Shown here in pieces: positions 11,471 to 23,540 of a stretch of DNA of 64,000 nt. The position numbers were made by a program, and so were the translations under genes. The notes beneath the pieces are model-generated. The model was given only the letters and a program-made list of their open reading frames with translations. It had not been told where the DNA came from and did not search any database. This DNA comes from Megaustenia siamemsis (lineage: Eukaryota; Mollusca; Gastropoda; Stylommatophora; Ariophantidae), in assembly GCA_032433765.1 (NCBI GenBank), contig JAVIAB010000051.1:148083275-148147274 (forward strand), written 5' to 3'. How positions within the stretch are numbered: the first letter of the stretch is position 1; each line of letters begins with the position of its first letter.

Positions 11471-12002
11471 TAAATATGTACATACGCAATGAATCAGCTA
11501 CTGAATGCATTGTTAATGCATGGCCAAACAGAAGAAGGTAAGTAGACAAGCGTGATTTATTGAACGTCACAACATAAAGTTAACACATGAAGAATATAGA
11601 CCAAATATCAAATGTTACAATGGGTATTTGTGCAATAAAAATTGTCGAAGACTGATATTCGTGGTGCAGCAAGTGTCATGGACAGATTTACAAGCGATAT
11701 TAGATATACTTCTATGAGCTCTTAACATTCAAGTGAATGATAGCTGTCTTAACAAGATTCTTCACTGAAAGATCTGGTAAATCAGTGAGAAAGAGGATGG
11801 TAAATGAGATCGATGGATGAATATACCAGCAAGTATAGTTCGCCATAACACATTCTGTAGCAGTGGCGCAACCCACTTTTCCTACTTCAGGTGGCTGACA
11901 ATGTATTAGATGACTGACAAGAGATTCGAGGAGAACGGGGGGTAAGCAGCAATTATTTTGTTGAATGAAGAGAAATGGAGACACTGAGATCGACGATTAG
12001 AG
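11471..12002. other. No recognisable feature
   Basis: Non-repetitive sequence. The 90-codon reverse frame at 11712-11984 has no family motif or splice context, and part of another frame comes from the adjacent 29-bp repeat. Confidence 0.4.
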
Positions 12003-12188
12003 CAAAAGTTTGAGGCAAGAAGTCGCTCTGTACAAAGTTTGAGGCAAGAAGTCGCTCTGTACAAAGTTTGAGGCAAGAAGTCGTCTGTACAAAGTTTGAG
12101 GCAAGAAGTCGCTCTGTACAAAGTTAGAGGCAAGAAGTCGCTCTGTACAAAGTTTGAGGCAAGAAGTCGCTCTGTACAAAGTTTGAGG
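12003..12188. repeat. 29-bp minisatellite, about 6.4 copies
   Basis: The unit is AAAGTTTGAGGCAAGAAGTC followed by GCTCTGTAC. One copy has lost a base (28 bp). All three reverse frames stay open, which yields overlapping repeat-derived frames. Confidence 0.95.
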
Positions 12189-12626
12189 ACGTTAGAATTC
12201 ACGGTTCGTGCGACTCTAGGACGAGTGGACTGCTGTTAGTGAGAGCTCGGAAGCAGAGACGATTAAACACACACGTTTAGTGAAACTGTTTTATGCCAAC
12301 GGACAAAGGAGGGGAGATCCTCGACAAGAGTCACTCAGCGAATTAATGTAGACAGAAAATGTGAATTGGCAGTGAAGTGCATTCAAGGGTACAAATTCAA
12401 GAACATCATGGCGTGGGCAGTATTTAATTTCGTGAGTGTTCAGATCACCAGCATGGAAGTTTAGAGTGGGGGCCAAGTTTGAGGATGTACCCAAGAGTTA
12501 TCACAATAAATCGAGATATCCAGAATTATGCATATAATGACTGTAGCTGAAGATAGTTGCAACCGATCATGGATGTGAAGTATGAATTTGTGAAGTACAT
12601 TTAGATGAATTATTGAAGTCTAGACA
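12189..12626. other. No recognisable feature
   Basis: Non-repetitive DNA between the 29-bp array and an RTE-a fragment. No supported feature. Confidence 0.4.
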
Positions 12627-13362
12627 AAGAATGAACTACAAGAAATAACAGACATAATAATAGAAGGATGCAACAAGAAAGGTCTCAGTCTGAATAGTAT
12701 GAAAACAGAAACAATGATCAGATTGAAGAAATAATCATCACCATCATGAAACATAAAAATAAACAGGACAAATCTGAAACAAGTGCAACGCGTCAAATAC
12801 ATGGGCACAATAATAACATCAGATGGAAGATGCACAACAGAAAAAAAGCTGAATAGCTCAGGACAAATTGCATTTCTGAAAATGAGAGATATTTTATACA
12901 AAAAATCTGACAATGAAAGTGAGAAAGAGAGTTCATCGACACTATATAGAACCAATTCGGACCTAGAAGCTAATGAAGGACAGTAAAAAAAAAAAAACAT
13001 GAAAAGACGATTATATGCCACAAAGATGGGATTTCTCAGAAGAATGTTGAAAGTTCCATGGACAGCTAAAAATACCCATGAGGAAATTCTCAAAGAGGCC
13101 AACAGAGAAAGGGAGCTATAAGAAATATTAGAAAGAAACAATGAACATTTTTCGGGCACATCGATAGAAGTGGACGGTCGGAATATCTAGTTACAAGTGG
13201 CAAAATACAAGGTAAGAGAAATCTCAGACGACAAAGGGAGAAAATACTGGATAAATTGGTTCCATACATGGAAAACAGTCAATAACAGAACCGATACGAT
13301 GTACTATGGATAGAAGATTGTGGAAGGACATGATCGCCTACGTCAACCGGTATTGCACATAA
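12627..13362 (+). mobile_element. RTE-a LINE 3' fragment
   Basis: Collinear with 29210-29945. It begins at the segment just after YADD (a GLSLNS-like stretch near 12680), passes KYMGT-ITSDGRC and GFLRRMLKVPWT, and ends near an ATGATCGCCTACG block with a short GATGATT tail. Several frameshifts and an A-run at 12986-12998 disrupt it. Its closeness to the long RTE-a copy suggests it is not very old. Confidence 0.88.
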
Positions 13363-14195
13363 AGATGATTGAAGTTTAGGAGAGATGAAGCCTAGAATTA
13401 CAAAATTAAATCTCGGTGAATATAAAGCTACAAATTGAAGTAGCAACAATGAGAGTACTCACTAGAATATGTATCAGCGTTTGACCAAGTCAATAACTCG
13501 TATTTAATGGTAGGAAATTACTCTTCACAAGATGGTGTTCAGCATCAAGTCGATTCAACACAATCAGTCAACAAAAATATCTGTGTCTAGGCAGATCTTC
13601 CACTTCTTCTGTTCTCATGTTCAAAGTCTCAAGGTTTTATGGTATGCCACTGATGCGTGGCACATGAACCGTTCCAGATGAAATTATAGAACTGTACATT
13701 AGGAGTGTGTGAACGACGAACGATTGAAGAATAGTATTACATTACCAAATTATGACATCATAACGCTGGGACATTACTATAATTTCACAAATTATCAAAC
13801 AGGCGCACGATCTACAGAATCCCGGAAGTGATGTCATAGTGAGTACACGTAATGTTTTTAAAAGACGAAAATATACCAACACATGTGTTACTTTTAAAAC
13901 ATTTGTTAAAGATTATTATGTGAGTTTATTTTGTAGTCTCGGTCGACATGATGTTGTTTTTACTGTTTTGAAATGTTTATGTCAATTCACAAACACGATA
14001 ACAATACTTCGTGAGTTGTGTGTAAGACGGTATTCATATTTACAAATCTAGTGTCAGTTTACACACACGATAACAAGAATTCATGAGATGTGTGTAGAGA
14101 CAGGTTACACGGTTCACGTTTACTCGTCTTCTCATCGTGGGCCATAACATTGTTACCATTTCCTAAAACTAAATATCAAAGCTTCAACCAAATGA
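13363..14195. other. Unassigned sequence with a 48-bp imperfect duplication
   Basis: Mostly unique AT-rich sequence. A stretch at 13981-14028 (CACAAACACGATAACAATAC) recurs in diverged form at about 14052-14101 (CACACACACGATAACAAGAA). No gene is supported. Confidence 0.4.
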
Positions 14196-14366
14196 CAAAT
14201 GATAAAGAAGTACATATGAAGACGTATAAAGACGTTTTGAAAAATTTGAACATTAAATAGAACTGGCCTATTGACACCATTCTACCGAGAAAATTAAAAT
14301 ACTATGGCCAGGTCAAAAGACACAGCGGTTGGAAGGTTCGGTTAGGGCTTGCAGCAAAGGTGGTCT
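14196..14366 (+). mobile_element. Possible RTE-b-like C-terminal relic
   Basis: A forward frame near 14290-14345 reads as a KYYGQVKRHSGWKV-like segment, resembling the FLGHVKR-S-LLKV segment that ends RTE-b. The similarity is short and seen by eye only, so the assignment is tentative. Confidence 0.4.
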
Positions 14367-14663
14367 TTAGTGATGGCTTAATGTGCTAGGGGATATAAAG
14401 AGGACATGAAAGGTTTGCTCAGGACATACAACAGTAAAGATCGTTAGTGATGGCTTAATGTGCTAGGGGATATAAAGAGGACATGAAAGGTTTGCCTGGA
14501 CATACAACAGTGGAGATCGTTAGTGATGGCTTAATGTGCTAGGGGATATAAAGAGGACATGAAAGGTTTGCTCTGACATACAACAGTGGAGATCGTTAGT
14601 AATGGCTATAATGTGCTAGAGGGCATAAAGAGGACTTGAAAGGTTTGCTCAGGATATACAACG
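14367..14663. repeat. 76-bp tandem repeat, about 4 copies
   Basis: The unit contains TAGTGATGGCTTAATGTGCT and GGATATAAAGAGGACATGAA. The fourth copy is the most diverged and runs into a G-run at 14663-14683. The array directly follows the possible RTE-b-like relic and may have grown from its 3' end. Confidence 0.9.
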
Positions 14664-14762
14664 GGGGGGTGGGGGGGGTGGGACTTTGCGACTGTCTTAC
14701 ACAAACGGCCAGCGCAGCCACTTACTAGATTCAAAAAAGAAAACTACCACTACCTACCACTA

Positions 14763-15063
14763 CTACATAGCTTACAACGCCCCCGTGTGGTTACCGAGGC
14801 CCCCGTGTGGCTCCCGAGGCCCCCATTGTGAGGAGAGAAGATAATAGAGCCACTGTTACCTGCCACAAATGTCGTAAGAGGCGACTAAGGAGGTTAGGAA
14901 TCGTCACCTGTGCAGTGGGGTACGACGCGCACGAAGCGACCTTGTCAACACAATTTACCAATGAATTTTGGAAAATGCTGTGGCATGTGGTGGAGCGGAT
15001 ATGGGTAATTCCTGACTGTAATGAAACTGGTTCCACGGATGGAATAGAATAGAATAGAATAGC
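14763..15063 (+). repeat. REP-A dispersed repeat, copy 2, with (GAATA)n tail
   Basis: Starts with a doubled GCCCCCGTGTGG motif, then the REP-A body (AGAGCCACTGTTACCTG, TCGTAAGAGGCGACTAAGG, GTCAACA, TGACTGTAATGAAACTGG) and ends in GAATAGAATAGAATAG at 15045-15062. An 81-codon forward frame and an 81-codon reverse frame cover it. Since the other copies lack these frames, it is probably non-coding. Confidence 0.85.
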
Positions 15064-15594
15064 TTACAAGAAACTTGTTGAAAATGGCGGGTAAATATAA
15101 CAAATATAACAGGTCAGTCTCTAAATGTCACAAAGAGAATTTTCATTTTTGAAAGTGACGCACACAGATAAGTATACCAGAAAGGAAAAGGAAAAGGGAA
15201 GATAAAAACGTGACACTGTATAGCGAACCCACAAAGCCAAATTCACCTGATATGGGTTGGGTCCACAAACTGAGTGCCTAAACAAACGCCAGAGCCGGAA
15301 CTGTGATAGAGAGATAGTAGAAGCTGACGTGACTACGGGACAAATAAAATAGGAACATAAAATTGAGTTCTCTGATTTGGCAGCACATTCGTTTGCTACT
15401 TGAGAAACCTGGAACTAACTTTCTTGGTGTAAAAACTTGGAGCAGGATTTAGGCTCTCTCCGCACGTATTTCTTGACTTGAATTAAATTACAGTCACTTG
15501 CGTGTATTATTAATTTTGTTACCCGTTTCCTTTTAAAAGAGCAAAAAAGACACCCGTTAGTCATTTAATTTACCATGACGCCGGTACTTAGACA
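15064..15594. other. No recognisable feature
   Basis: Unique AT-rich sequence. No coding, RNA or repeat feature was recognised. Confidence 0.4.
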
Positions 15595-18045
15595 CTAGTG
15601 TAATTTAGACATGAGTGTACTTTAGACATGAGTGTAAGTGTAGTTTAGTTCAGACATGAGTGTATTTTTGACATTTCTGTAATTTAGATATCACTTTAAT
15701 TTAGACATCGGTGTAATTTATACATCAGTGCAGTAGTTTAGAAGACATCACTGTAATTTATACATCAGTGTAGTAGTTTAGAAGACATCACTGTAATTTA
15801 TACATCAGTGTAGTTTAGAAGAACAAATTGTACATCAGTGCAGTAGTTTAGAAGACATCACTGTAATTTAGACATCAGTGTAGTTTAGAAGACATCACTG
15901 TAATTTAGACATCAGTGTAGTTTAGAAGACATCACTGTAATTTAGACATCAGTGCAGTAGTTTAGAAAACATCACTGTAATTTAGACATCAGTGCAGTAG
16001 TTTAGAAGACATCACTGTAATTTAGACATCAGTGTAGTGGTTTAGAAGATATCACTGTAATTTATACATCAGTGTAGTAGTTTAGAAGACATCACTGTAA
16101 TTTAGACATCAGTGTAGTACTTTAGAAGACATCCATGTAATTTATACATCAGTGTAGTAGTTTAGAAGACAGCCATGTAATTTATACATCAGTGCAGTAG
16201 TTTAGAAGACATCCCTGTAATTTAGACACCAGTGTAGTTTAGAAGAAATCACTGTAATTTATACATCAGTGTAGTAGTTTAGGAGACATCCCTGTAATAA
16301 GACATGAGTGTAGTTTAGACACCAGTGTAGTTTAGAAGACATCACTGTAATAAGACATCACTGTAATTTAGACACCAGTATAGTTTAGAAGAAATCACTG
16401 TAATTTATACATCAGTGTAGTAGTTTAGAAGACATCCCTGCAATTTATACATCAGTGTAGTAGTTTAGAAGACATCCCTGTAATTTAGACATCAGTGTAG
16501 AAGTTTAGAAGACATCCCTGTAATTTATACATCAGTGTAGTAGTTTAGAAGACATCCCTGTAATTTATACATCAGTGTAGAAGTTTAGAAGACATCCCTG
16601 TAATTTATACATCAGTGTAGTAGTTTAGAAGACATCCCTGTAATTTAGACATCAGTGTAGTTTAGAAGAAATCACTGTAATTTAGACATCAGTGTAGTAG
16701 TTTAGAAAACATCCCTGTAATTTAGACATCAGTGTAGAAGTTTAGAAGACATCCCTGTAATTTAGACATCAGTGTAGTAGTTTAGAAGACATCCCTGTAA
16801 TTTATACATCAGTGTAGTTTAGAAGACATCACTTTAATTTAGACATCAGTGTAGTAGTTTAGAAGACATCCCTGTAATTTAGACACCAGTGTAGTTTAAA
16901 AGAAATCACTGTAATTTAGACATCAGTGTAGTAGTTTAGAAGACATCACTGTAATTTATACATCAGTGTAGTTTAGAAGAAATCACTGTAATTTAGACAT
17001 CAGTGTAGTAGTTTAGAAGACATCCCTGTAATTTAGACACCAGTGTAGTTTAGAAGAAATCACTGTAATTTAGACACCAGTGTAGTTTAGAAGAAATCAC
17101 TGTAATTTGGACATCAGTGTAGTAGTTTAGAAGACATCCCTGTAATTTAGACACCAGTGTAGTTTAGAAGAAATCACTGTAATTTAGACATCACTGTAGT
17201 AGTTTAGAAGACATCCATGTAATTACACATCAGTGTAGTAGTTTAGAAGACATCCCTGTAATTTAGACACCAGTGTAGTAGTTTAGAAGACATTCCTGTA
17301 ATTTAGACAGCAGTGTAGTAGTTTAGAAGACATCCCTGTAATTTAGACATCAGTGTAGTAGTTTAGAAGACATCCCTGTAATTTAGACATCAGTGTAGTA
17401 GTTTAGAAGACATCCCTGTAATTTAGACATCAGTGTAGTAGTTTAGAAGACATCCCTGTAATTTAGACATCAGTGTAGTTTAGAAGAAATCACTGTAATT
17501 TAGACATCACTGTAGTAGTTTAGAAGACATCCATGTAGTTTAGACATCAGTGTTGTTTAGAAGACATCACTGTAATTTATACTTCAGTGTAGTAGTTTAG
17601 AAGACATCCCTGTAATTTAGACATCAGTGTAGTTTAGAAGAAATCACTGTAATTTAGACATCAGTGTAGTTTAGAAGACATCCCTGTAATTTAGACATCA
17701 GTGTAGTAGTTTAGAAGACATCCCTGTAATTTAGACATCAGTGTAGTTTAGACATCAGTGTATTCTAGACATTAGTGTAATTTAGAAGGCATCGTTGTAA
17801 TTTAGACATGTGTGCAGTTTAGACATCAGTGTAGGTTAGACATCGGTGTAGTTTAGACATTAGTGTATTTTAGTAGACAGAACTGTAATTTCGATCAGTG
17901 TAGTTGAAACATCTGTATAATTTAGGCATTAGTGTAATTTAGACATTAGTATAGTTTAGACATTAGTATTGTTTATACATTAGTGTAATTTATACATTAG
18001 TGTAGAATAGACAACAGTATAATTTAGACATTTGTATAGTTTGTC
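15595..18045. repeat. 40/37-bp satellite array, about 2.45 kb
   Basis: The main unit is GACATCCCTGTAATTTAGAC plus ATCAGTGTAGTAGTTTAGAA (40 bp), with a frequent 37-bp form that lacks one TAG. The two halves resemble each other (TTTAGA, then ACATC, then TGTA), so the 40-mer looks like a dimer of a 19-20-bp ancestor. Both edges (15595-15720 and 17750-18045) are made of diverged single half-units, while the centre is homogeneous. Confidence 0.96.
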
Positions 18046-18238
18046 ATTACACCTAGCATCTATTACACAATACATGCGGTCTTTATTTTCCAGCAAAATA
18101 GAAACCCCCGTAAGAAATATTTAAAACTATAATTGTTATAACTGCATTTTTGAGGTCAACACTAATCGTGTCTCGGTAGTTCGTTCGGTTTCCGTAAAGA
18201 AATGACATATTTTTTTCGGACGGGCCCAACTCTAAAAA
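18046..18238. other. No recognisable feature
   Basis: AT-rich spacer between the satellite and a SINE-1 relic. Nothing was recognised. Confidence 0.4.
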
Positions 18239-18400
18239 TGTGTACCAGAGATTTGTTACTGGGAAGTGAAGGCGGCCTGATGTAATGCCGACCACATCAC
18301 CTAAAAATGCGCCTTGGAAACAGAAAAATATGGCCTCTAAACCCCATACTCCGTATAGACCTAGGAGGGCGTGGAGGGAACATTTACTTTACCTTTTACT
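18239..18400 (+). mobile_element. SINE-1 diverged subfamily, head missing
   Basis: Matches the SINE-1 body on the forward strand (TGGGAAGTGAAGGCGGCC, GCCGACCACATCAC, CCCATACTCCGTATA) with many differences from the younger copies. The same diverged version is at 29964-30112. It ends in TTTACTTTACCTTTTAC, the SINE-1 type of tail. Confidence 0.75.
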
Positions 18401-18566
18401 TCACCATACGAGGATGTTTTTCTTTCTTTTTCAAAAATAAATCTTTGGTGGTGATTTTTAAGGCGCCGCTAACCTAGAAACTGGTGTGACCAAGCTATAA
18501 ACTTGACAGCCTGTAGCAATGACTAGTTTGTTTCTAACAGTAGACATTTACAGCTTATAGCTTGTG
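18401..18566. other. No recognisable feature
   Basis: Short spacer before the 40-bp satellite. Nothing was recognised. Confidence 0.4.
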
Positions 18567-20463
18567 TTAAATTGTGTCGATGTGTAACTAAGATAAACTC
18601 GAGTAGTTTGTCTGTGTCGATGTGTAACTAAGATTAACTCGATTAGTTTGTCTGTGTCGATGTGCAACTAAGATTAACTCGATTAGTTTGTCTGTGTCGA
18701 TGTGCAACTAAGATTAACTCGATTAGTTTGTCTGTGTCGATGTGCAACTAAGATTAACTCGATTAGTTTGTTTGTGTCGATGTGTAACTAAGATTAACTC
18801 GATTAGTTTGTTTGTGTCGATGTGTAACTAAGATTAACTCGATTAGTTTGTTTGTGTCGATGTGTAACTAAGATTAACTCGATTAGTTTGTTTCTGTCGA
18901 TGTGTAACTAAGATTAACTCGAGTAGTTTGTTTGTGTCGATGTGTAACTAAGATTAACTCGATTAGTTTGTTTGTGTCGATATGTAACTAAGATAAACTC
19001 GATTAGTTTGTTTGTGTCGATGTGTAACTAAGATTAACTCGAGTAGTTTGTTTGTGTCGATGTGTAACTAAGATTAACTCGATTAGTTTGTTTGTGTCGA
19101 TGTGCAACTAAGATTAACTCGAGTAGTTTGTTTGTGTCGATGTGCAACTAAGATTAACTCGATTAGTTTGTTAGTGTCGATGTGCAACTAAGATTAACTC
19201 GAGTAGTTTGTTTGTGTCGATGTGCAACTAAGATTAACTCGATTAGTTTGTTTGTGTCGATGTGTAACTAAGATAAACTCGAGTAGTTTGTTTGTGTCGA
19301 TGTGTAACTAAGATAAACTCGAGTAGTTTGTTTGTGTCGATGTGTAACTAAGATAAACTCGAGTAGTTTGTTTGTGTCGATGTGTAACTAAGATTAACTC
19401 GAGTAGTTTGTTTGTGTCGATGTGCAACTAAGATTAACTCGATTAGTTTGTCTGTGTCGATGTGTAACTAAGATTAACTCGAGCAGTTTGTCTGTGTCGA
19501 TGTGTAACTAAGATTAACTCGAGCAGTTTGTTTGTGTCGATGTGTAACTAAGATTAACTCGATTAGTTTGTCTGTGTCGATGTGTAACTAAGATTAACTC
19601 GATTAGTTTGTCTGTGTCGATGTGTAACTAAGATTAACTCGATTCGTTTGTCTGTGTCGATGTGTAACTAAGATTAACTCGATTAGTTTGTTTGTGTCGA
19701 TGTTTAACTAAGATTAACTCGAGCAGTTTGTTTGTGTCGATGTTTAACTAAGATTAACTCGAGCAGTTTGTCTGTGTCGATGTTTAACTAAGATTAACTC
19801 GATTAGTTTGTCTGTGTCGATGTGTAACTAAGATTAACTCGATTAGTTTGTCTGTGTCGTTGTTTAACTAAGATTAGCTGGATTAGTTTGTTTGTGTCGA
19901 TGTTTAACTAAGATTAGCTGGATTAGTTTGTCTGTGTCGATGTTTAACTAAGATTAGCTGGATTAGTTTGTTTGTGTCGATGTTTAACTAAGATTAGCTG
20001 GATTAGTTTGTTTGTGTCGATGTTTAACTAAGATTAGCTGGATTAGTTTGTCTGTGTCGATGTTTAACTAAGATTTGCTGGATTAGTTTGTCTGTGTCGA
20101 TGTTTAACTAAGATTAGCTGGATTAGTTTGTCTGTGTCGATGTTTAACTAAGATTAGCTGGATTAGTTTGTTTGTGTCGATGTGTAACTAAGATTAGCTG
20201 GATTAGTTTGTTTGTGTCGATGTTTAACTAAGATTAGCTGGATTAGTTTGTTTGTGTCGATGTTTAACTAAGATTAGCTGGATTAGTTTGTTTGTGTCGA
20301 TGTTTAACTAAGATTAGCTGGATTAGTTTGTTTATGTCGATGTTTAACTAAGATTAGCTGGATTAGTTTGTTTGTGTCGATGTTTAACTAAGATTAGCTG
20401 AATTAGTTTGTTTATGTCGATGTTTAACTAAGATTAGCTGAATTAATTTGTTTATGTCGATAT
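18567..20463. repeat. Strict 40-bp satellite array, about 47 copies
   Basis: The unit is GATTAGTTTGTCTGTGTCGA plus TGTGTAACTAAGATTAACTC. The period stays exactly 40 over about 1.9 kb with no evident insertion or deletion. Variants come in blocks: TAACTC-GA endings up to about 19860, then TTTAACTA with TAGCTG endings to the right edge. Other variants (GAGTAG with a CTCGAG site, GAGCAG, TGTGCAAC) occur in runs, which indicates local duplication of multi-unit segments. Confidence 0.97.
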
Positions 20464-22051
20464 GGCATAATTGACCATTAGAATTGTACAACAGAGAGTG
20501 CAAGTTGACAATCCCAAAACTGAACAAACTATGTCATTGCTTGCGTTTATCGTTATTCTGTGCCAGGAATTGCCGACAAAGCTGTACTCAAGGAACGGAC
20601 AGATTTAAATGTCCACGTATTCCAGCGGTCCATGGAGGTTTCTAATGTCCTTCACCCAGCTACAGCAAACTGTGTGTGTGTTGTTGACTGCGAGTTGTTG
20701 CAACAACACAAGCCAAATCACATGCTGAATCGTAACTTGTGCTTACAGTTGTCATTTATTATGCAGTGTTAAACGTTTGCTACCATTAGTTTCAATTCTC
20801 ACTAGACACCAGGAAACTTGGTTCTCACGGCTTCATTTTCCAACACAATAGTAGTTGGTGTTTATTTATAAATGATTGTAGAATAAATCATTCTATTTTA
20901 GAGCTCTTTGTTTTCATTGTTTCTTAGATATCTTATTATAATCGTCAGGAAAGACAGCTTTTTTGTGCTGACAATAATAACAGATATCTGTCTACAGAAA
21001 ATGACATGCAAAATAGGCCAGAATGAGGAGAAAAAAATAAACAACAAAATTGAATGAAGACATTTACTTACCGGTACTTTGGTGACATTGATTAAATCCA
21101 TAAGATTTTTTAAAGAATAAAGAATGTCATTACAATTAAAACACAAATAACTCTTTTATGACCATTTTTTAAAGAGTTAATAATTCTATTTGTGATTCTA
21201 AAGAAGCAAAAATACTCAAAACATCTGTGTTTCTATCCTAATTTTCACTGATAAATATTTCGAAATGCTAACTACGTGACCAAGGAGAGTTCCACACACA
21301 AACTGGTGCGCATAAGTATCTGATTTAAAGTAGTCGAGAATTAATTAAAGGCATGGAAAATGGAAAAAATGTTGTCATCCATGCTAGTTGGACGCTCATA
21401 CATTCTGAAATACTCCAGCCTAAGTGAGCTGGATCCGCGTCCACAACCGGTTTCAATACACTATGACACTGACCGTTTTCGCAATTTAAAAAAAAATGTA
21501 AAATTACAGCAAGAAAATAAATAAAAATTGATATAAAACACAAAGTTTGTTTTGGACACTTTGCTCAGTAAGTCTGAAAAAGGTTAAATAGAAGAATTGC
21601 AAAGTTTTAGTGGAAATAATTTCAGAAACAACAATAAATTAAGAGCAGCTAAAATCTACTCCCAAATTTATATCGCCAGTAACTAGAGCTGTGTCTTGCG
21701 GCGCCTGGTTGGGAATATGTTACTTTGAGTGTTTGGATCAAAGTTTTCCCTCATACAAGACATCATGATCTCAATTATTTAATTACTCGTTGTCTCCTAG
21801 ATCCACTTTTTACCTATTTTCAGATACTTCTGAGTACTGAAGACCTCTGAAGAATGATGTGTGATAGTTACAGTGTTACATATTCACGCCCTTTGATGTG
21901 GTAATTCTTAATACCATCCATCAATTATACTACTCCAACAGATTTGAATATATCGTTTATGATTCGGCATTTCTTCATGCTTTCTTGGACATTTTTTCAT
22001 GTCAGTTTTGACGATCTTTCTTTTCTACTGTGTATATTTATATCCTTTTCT
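20464..22051. other. No confident feature
   Basis: About 1.6 kb of unique AT-rich DNA. A 70-codon forward frame at 20560-20772 follows a pyrimidine-rich stretch ending in CTGTGCCAG, which could be a splice acceptor, but the protein shows no recognisable family and the frame simply ends at a stop. Other short frames are unremarkable. Confidence 0.4.
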
Positions 22052-22740
22052 CAGTCTAAATAGTAAGAAAACAGAAGTAATGGTCATATCGAAGAAACAA
22101 TCATCACCGACATGCAACATGAAAATAGACAGGACAAATCTGAAACAAATGCAACACGTCAAATACTTGGGCACAATAATAACATCAGATGGAAGATGTA
22201 TCACAGAAATAAAAAAAAAGAATACCTCAGGCCAAAATAGCACTTCAGAAAATGAAAAACGTCTTATGCAACAAGTCTACGTTAATACACGTGACAAAAG
22301 AGAGTTCAACGGTGCTATATATAACCAATTCTGACCTATGGAAGACAATAATGTATAGTAAACAAACAAATGATGCGACGATTACAGGCCACAGAGATGA
22401 AACTTCTCAGAAGAATGTTGAAAGTTCCCTGGACAACTAAAAAGTCCAAGGAGGAAATTCTCGAAGAGTCCAACACAAAAAGGGAGTTCCTAAAAATAGC
22501 AGAAAGAAACAATCAACTTTTTTCGGGCACATCATGAGAAGAGGAAAATTGAAATATTTGGTCGCAACAGGCAAAATACAAGGAAGAGAGATTGCGGACA
22601 ACAAAGAGAGAATACACTAGATAGCTTGATGTCATGGCATGGAAAACAGTCAACAAAAGAATTGACACTATGCACGGTAGATAGAAGATTGTGGAAGGAC
22701 ATGATCGCATACGCCAAACGGTAAAGCACATGATGGTGTT
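22052..22740 (+). mobile_element. RTE-a LINE 3' fragment
   Basis: Collinear with 29265-29945. It has a LNSKKTEVMVISKKQSSP segment at about 22060-22110, then KYLGTIITSDGRC, a FLRRM-like segment, FFGHIMRRGK, and ends at ACATGATCGCATACGCC with an ATG-type tail. One-base changes and an A-run near 22210 break the frame. It is a dead copy but very close to the long copy. Confidence 0.9.
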
Positions 22741-23049
22741 TATGCTAATTTCTGATAGCGAAATGTATCGAGCAAACTGTCTTATACAGTGCTGTCTAGC
22801 TGACGTATGGGTCACGATCGGCAAGCAACAGAGCTGACCAAGACCTTATCCCATCTCCAAGCGGTGACCCTGGAAACAGACTATCCAATCTGGCCAAGCG
22901 AGTAGGAATCAAAAAGGAAAGACAACTAGATACTCAAAAATACCGTGCTGAAGTCGGATTTGTTGGGCCGAAGGGCGCAAATATCACAGTCCAAATGCAA
23001 ACCACAACACAACGAATCTACGCCCACTTAACGTGAAAGGTCAACCTTT
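22741..23049. other. Unassigned GC-richer sequence
   Basis: Sits between an RTE-a 3' end and REP-F. Its composition suggests it may be a further, unrecognised part of REP-F or another old element; no second copy was seen. Confidence 0.35.
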
Positions 23050-23240
23050 CTACTTCGGATGAAAGAGATGGGAGTTAAGATGGGCACAGCCAGAAACGAG
23101 CAACTTAGTTGGCGTGTAAGAAGACCAACACAGAACTGGAGTCGTCAGTCGCTGGACATTGCGAGAATTGCTGAGGAGGGGATCTGAGCACCTACGGATA
23201 TGTTCAGAGTGCAATGATGATGACCCGCAAATAAATCAAT
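23050..23240 (+). repeat. REP-F dispersed repeat, copy 1
   Basis: Matches 48355-48545. Shared blocks are GGGCACAGCCAGAAACGAG, CCAACACAGAACTGGAGTCG, TCAGTCGCTGG and ATCTGAGCAC, then a TGATGATGACC tail followed by AATAA-T-AATAAC. The triplet tail resembles that of the RTE-like LINEs, so this may be the untranslated 3' end of one. Confidence 0.75.
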
Positions 23241-23540
23241 AACTCATATAAGGGTAGGAGTATTTGTTCCTATAGTAACCGTCCAATAATTATCATACAA
23301 ACATATAGCACTATCTGTATGTTATGTTACATGTTTGTTATGTAAAATTGGACCAACCATCCAAACACACTATTTACTTAACAGCATCAGAATTCAATCA
23401 TTTTTAATCAACGTGCTATTTTTGTTTTTTCTTTGAGTAGCAGAAAGACAACAGAGTTTCTTTTAAAAAATGCATGTACACAGAATGAATTCGTTCGTCC
23501 ATCGTTTGATTTAGCATAGAAGGATGGTTGAAGAGGGGCT
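23241..23540. other. No recognisable feature
   Basis: AT-rich spacer. Nothing was recognised. Confidence 0.4.

Noticed and set aside
14807..15052. 81-codon frame with a C-x-x-C-like start (TCHKCRKRR) as a zinc-binding peptide
   Set aside because: It lies in the REP-A repeat; the two other copies do not keep the frame or both cysteines, so the resemblance is probably accidental.
15595..20463. CRISPR-like array (regular 40-bp periodicity)
   Set aside because: The repeats are contiguous with no unique spacers, no cas genes are present, and the context is eukaryotic retrotransposons.
20560..20772. Possible terminal exon after a pyrimidine tract and CTGTGCCAG
   Set aside because: The 70 residues match no family that can be named, there is no second line of evidence, and splice-like motifs of this quality are common by chance.
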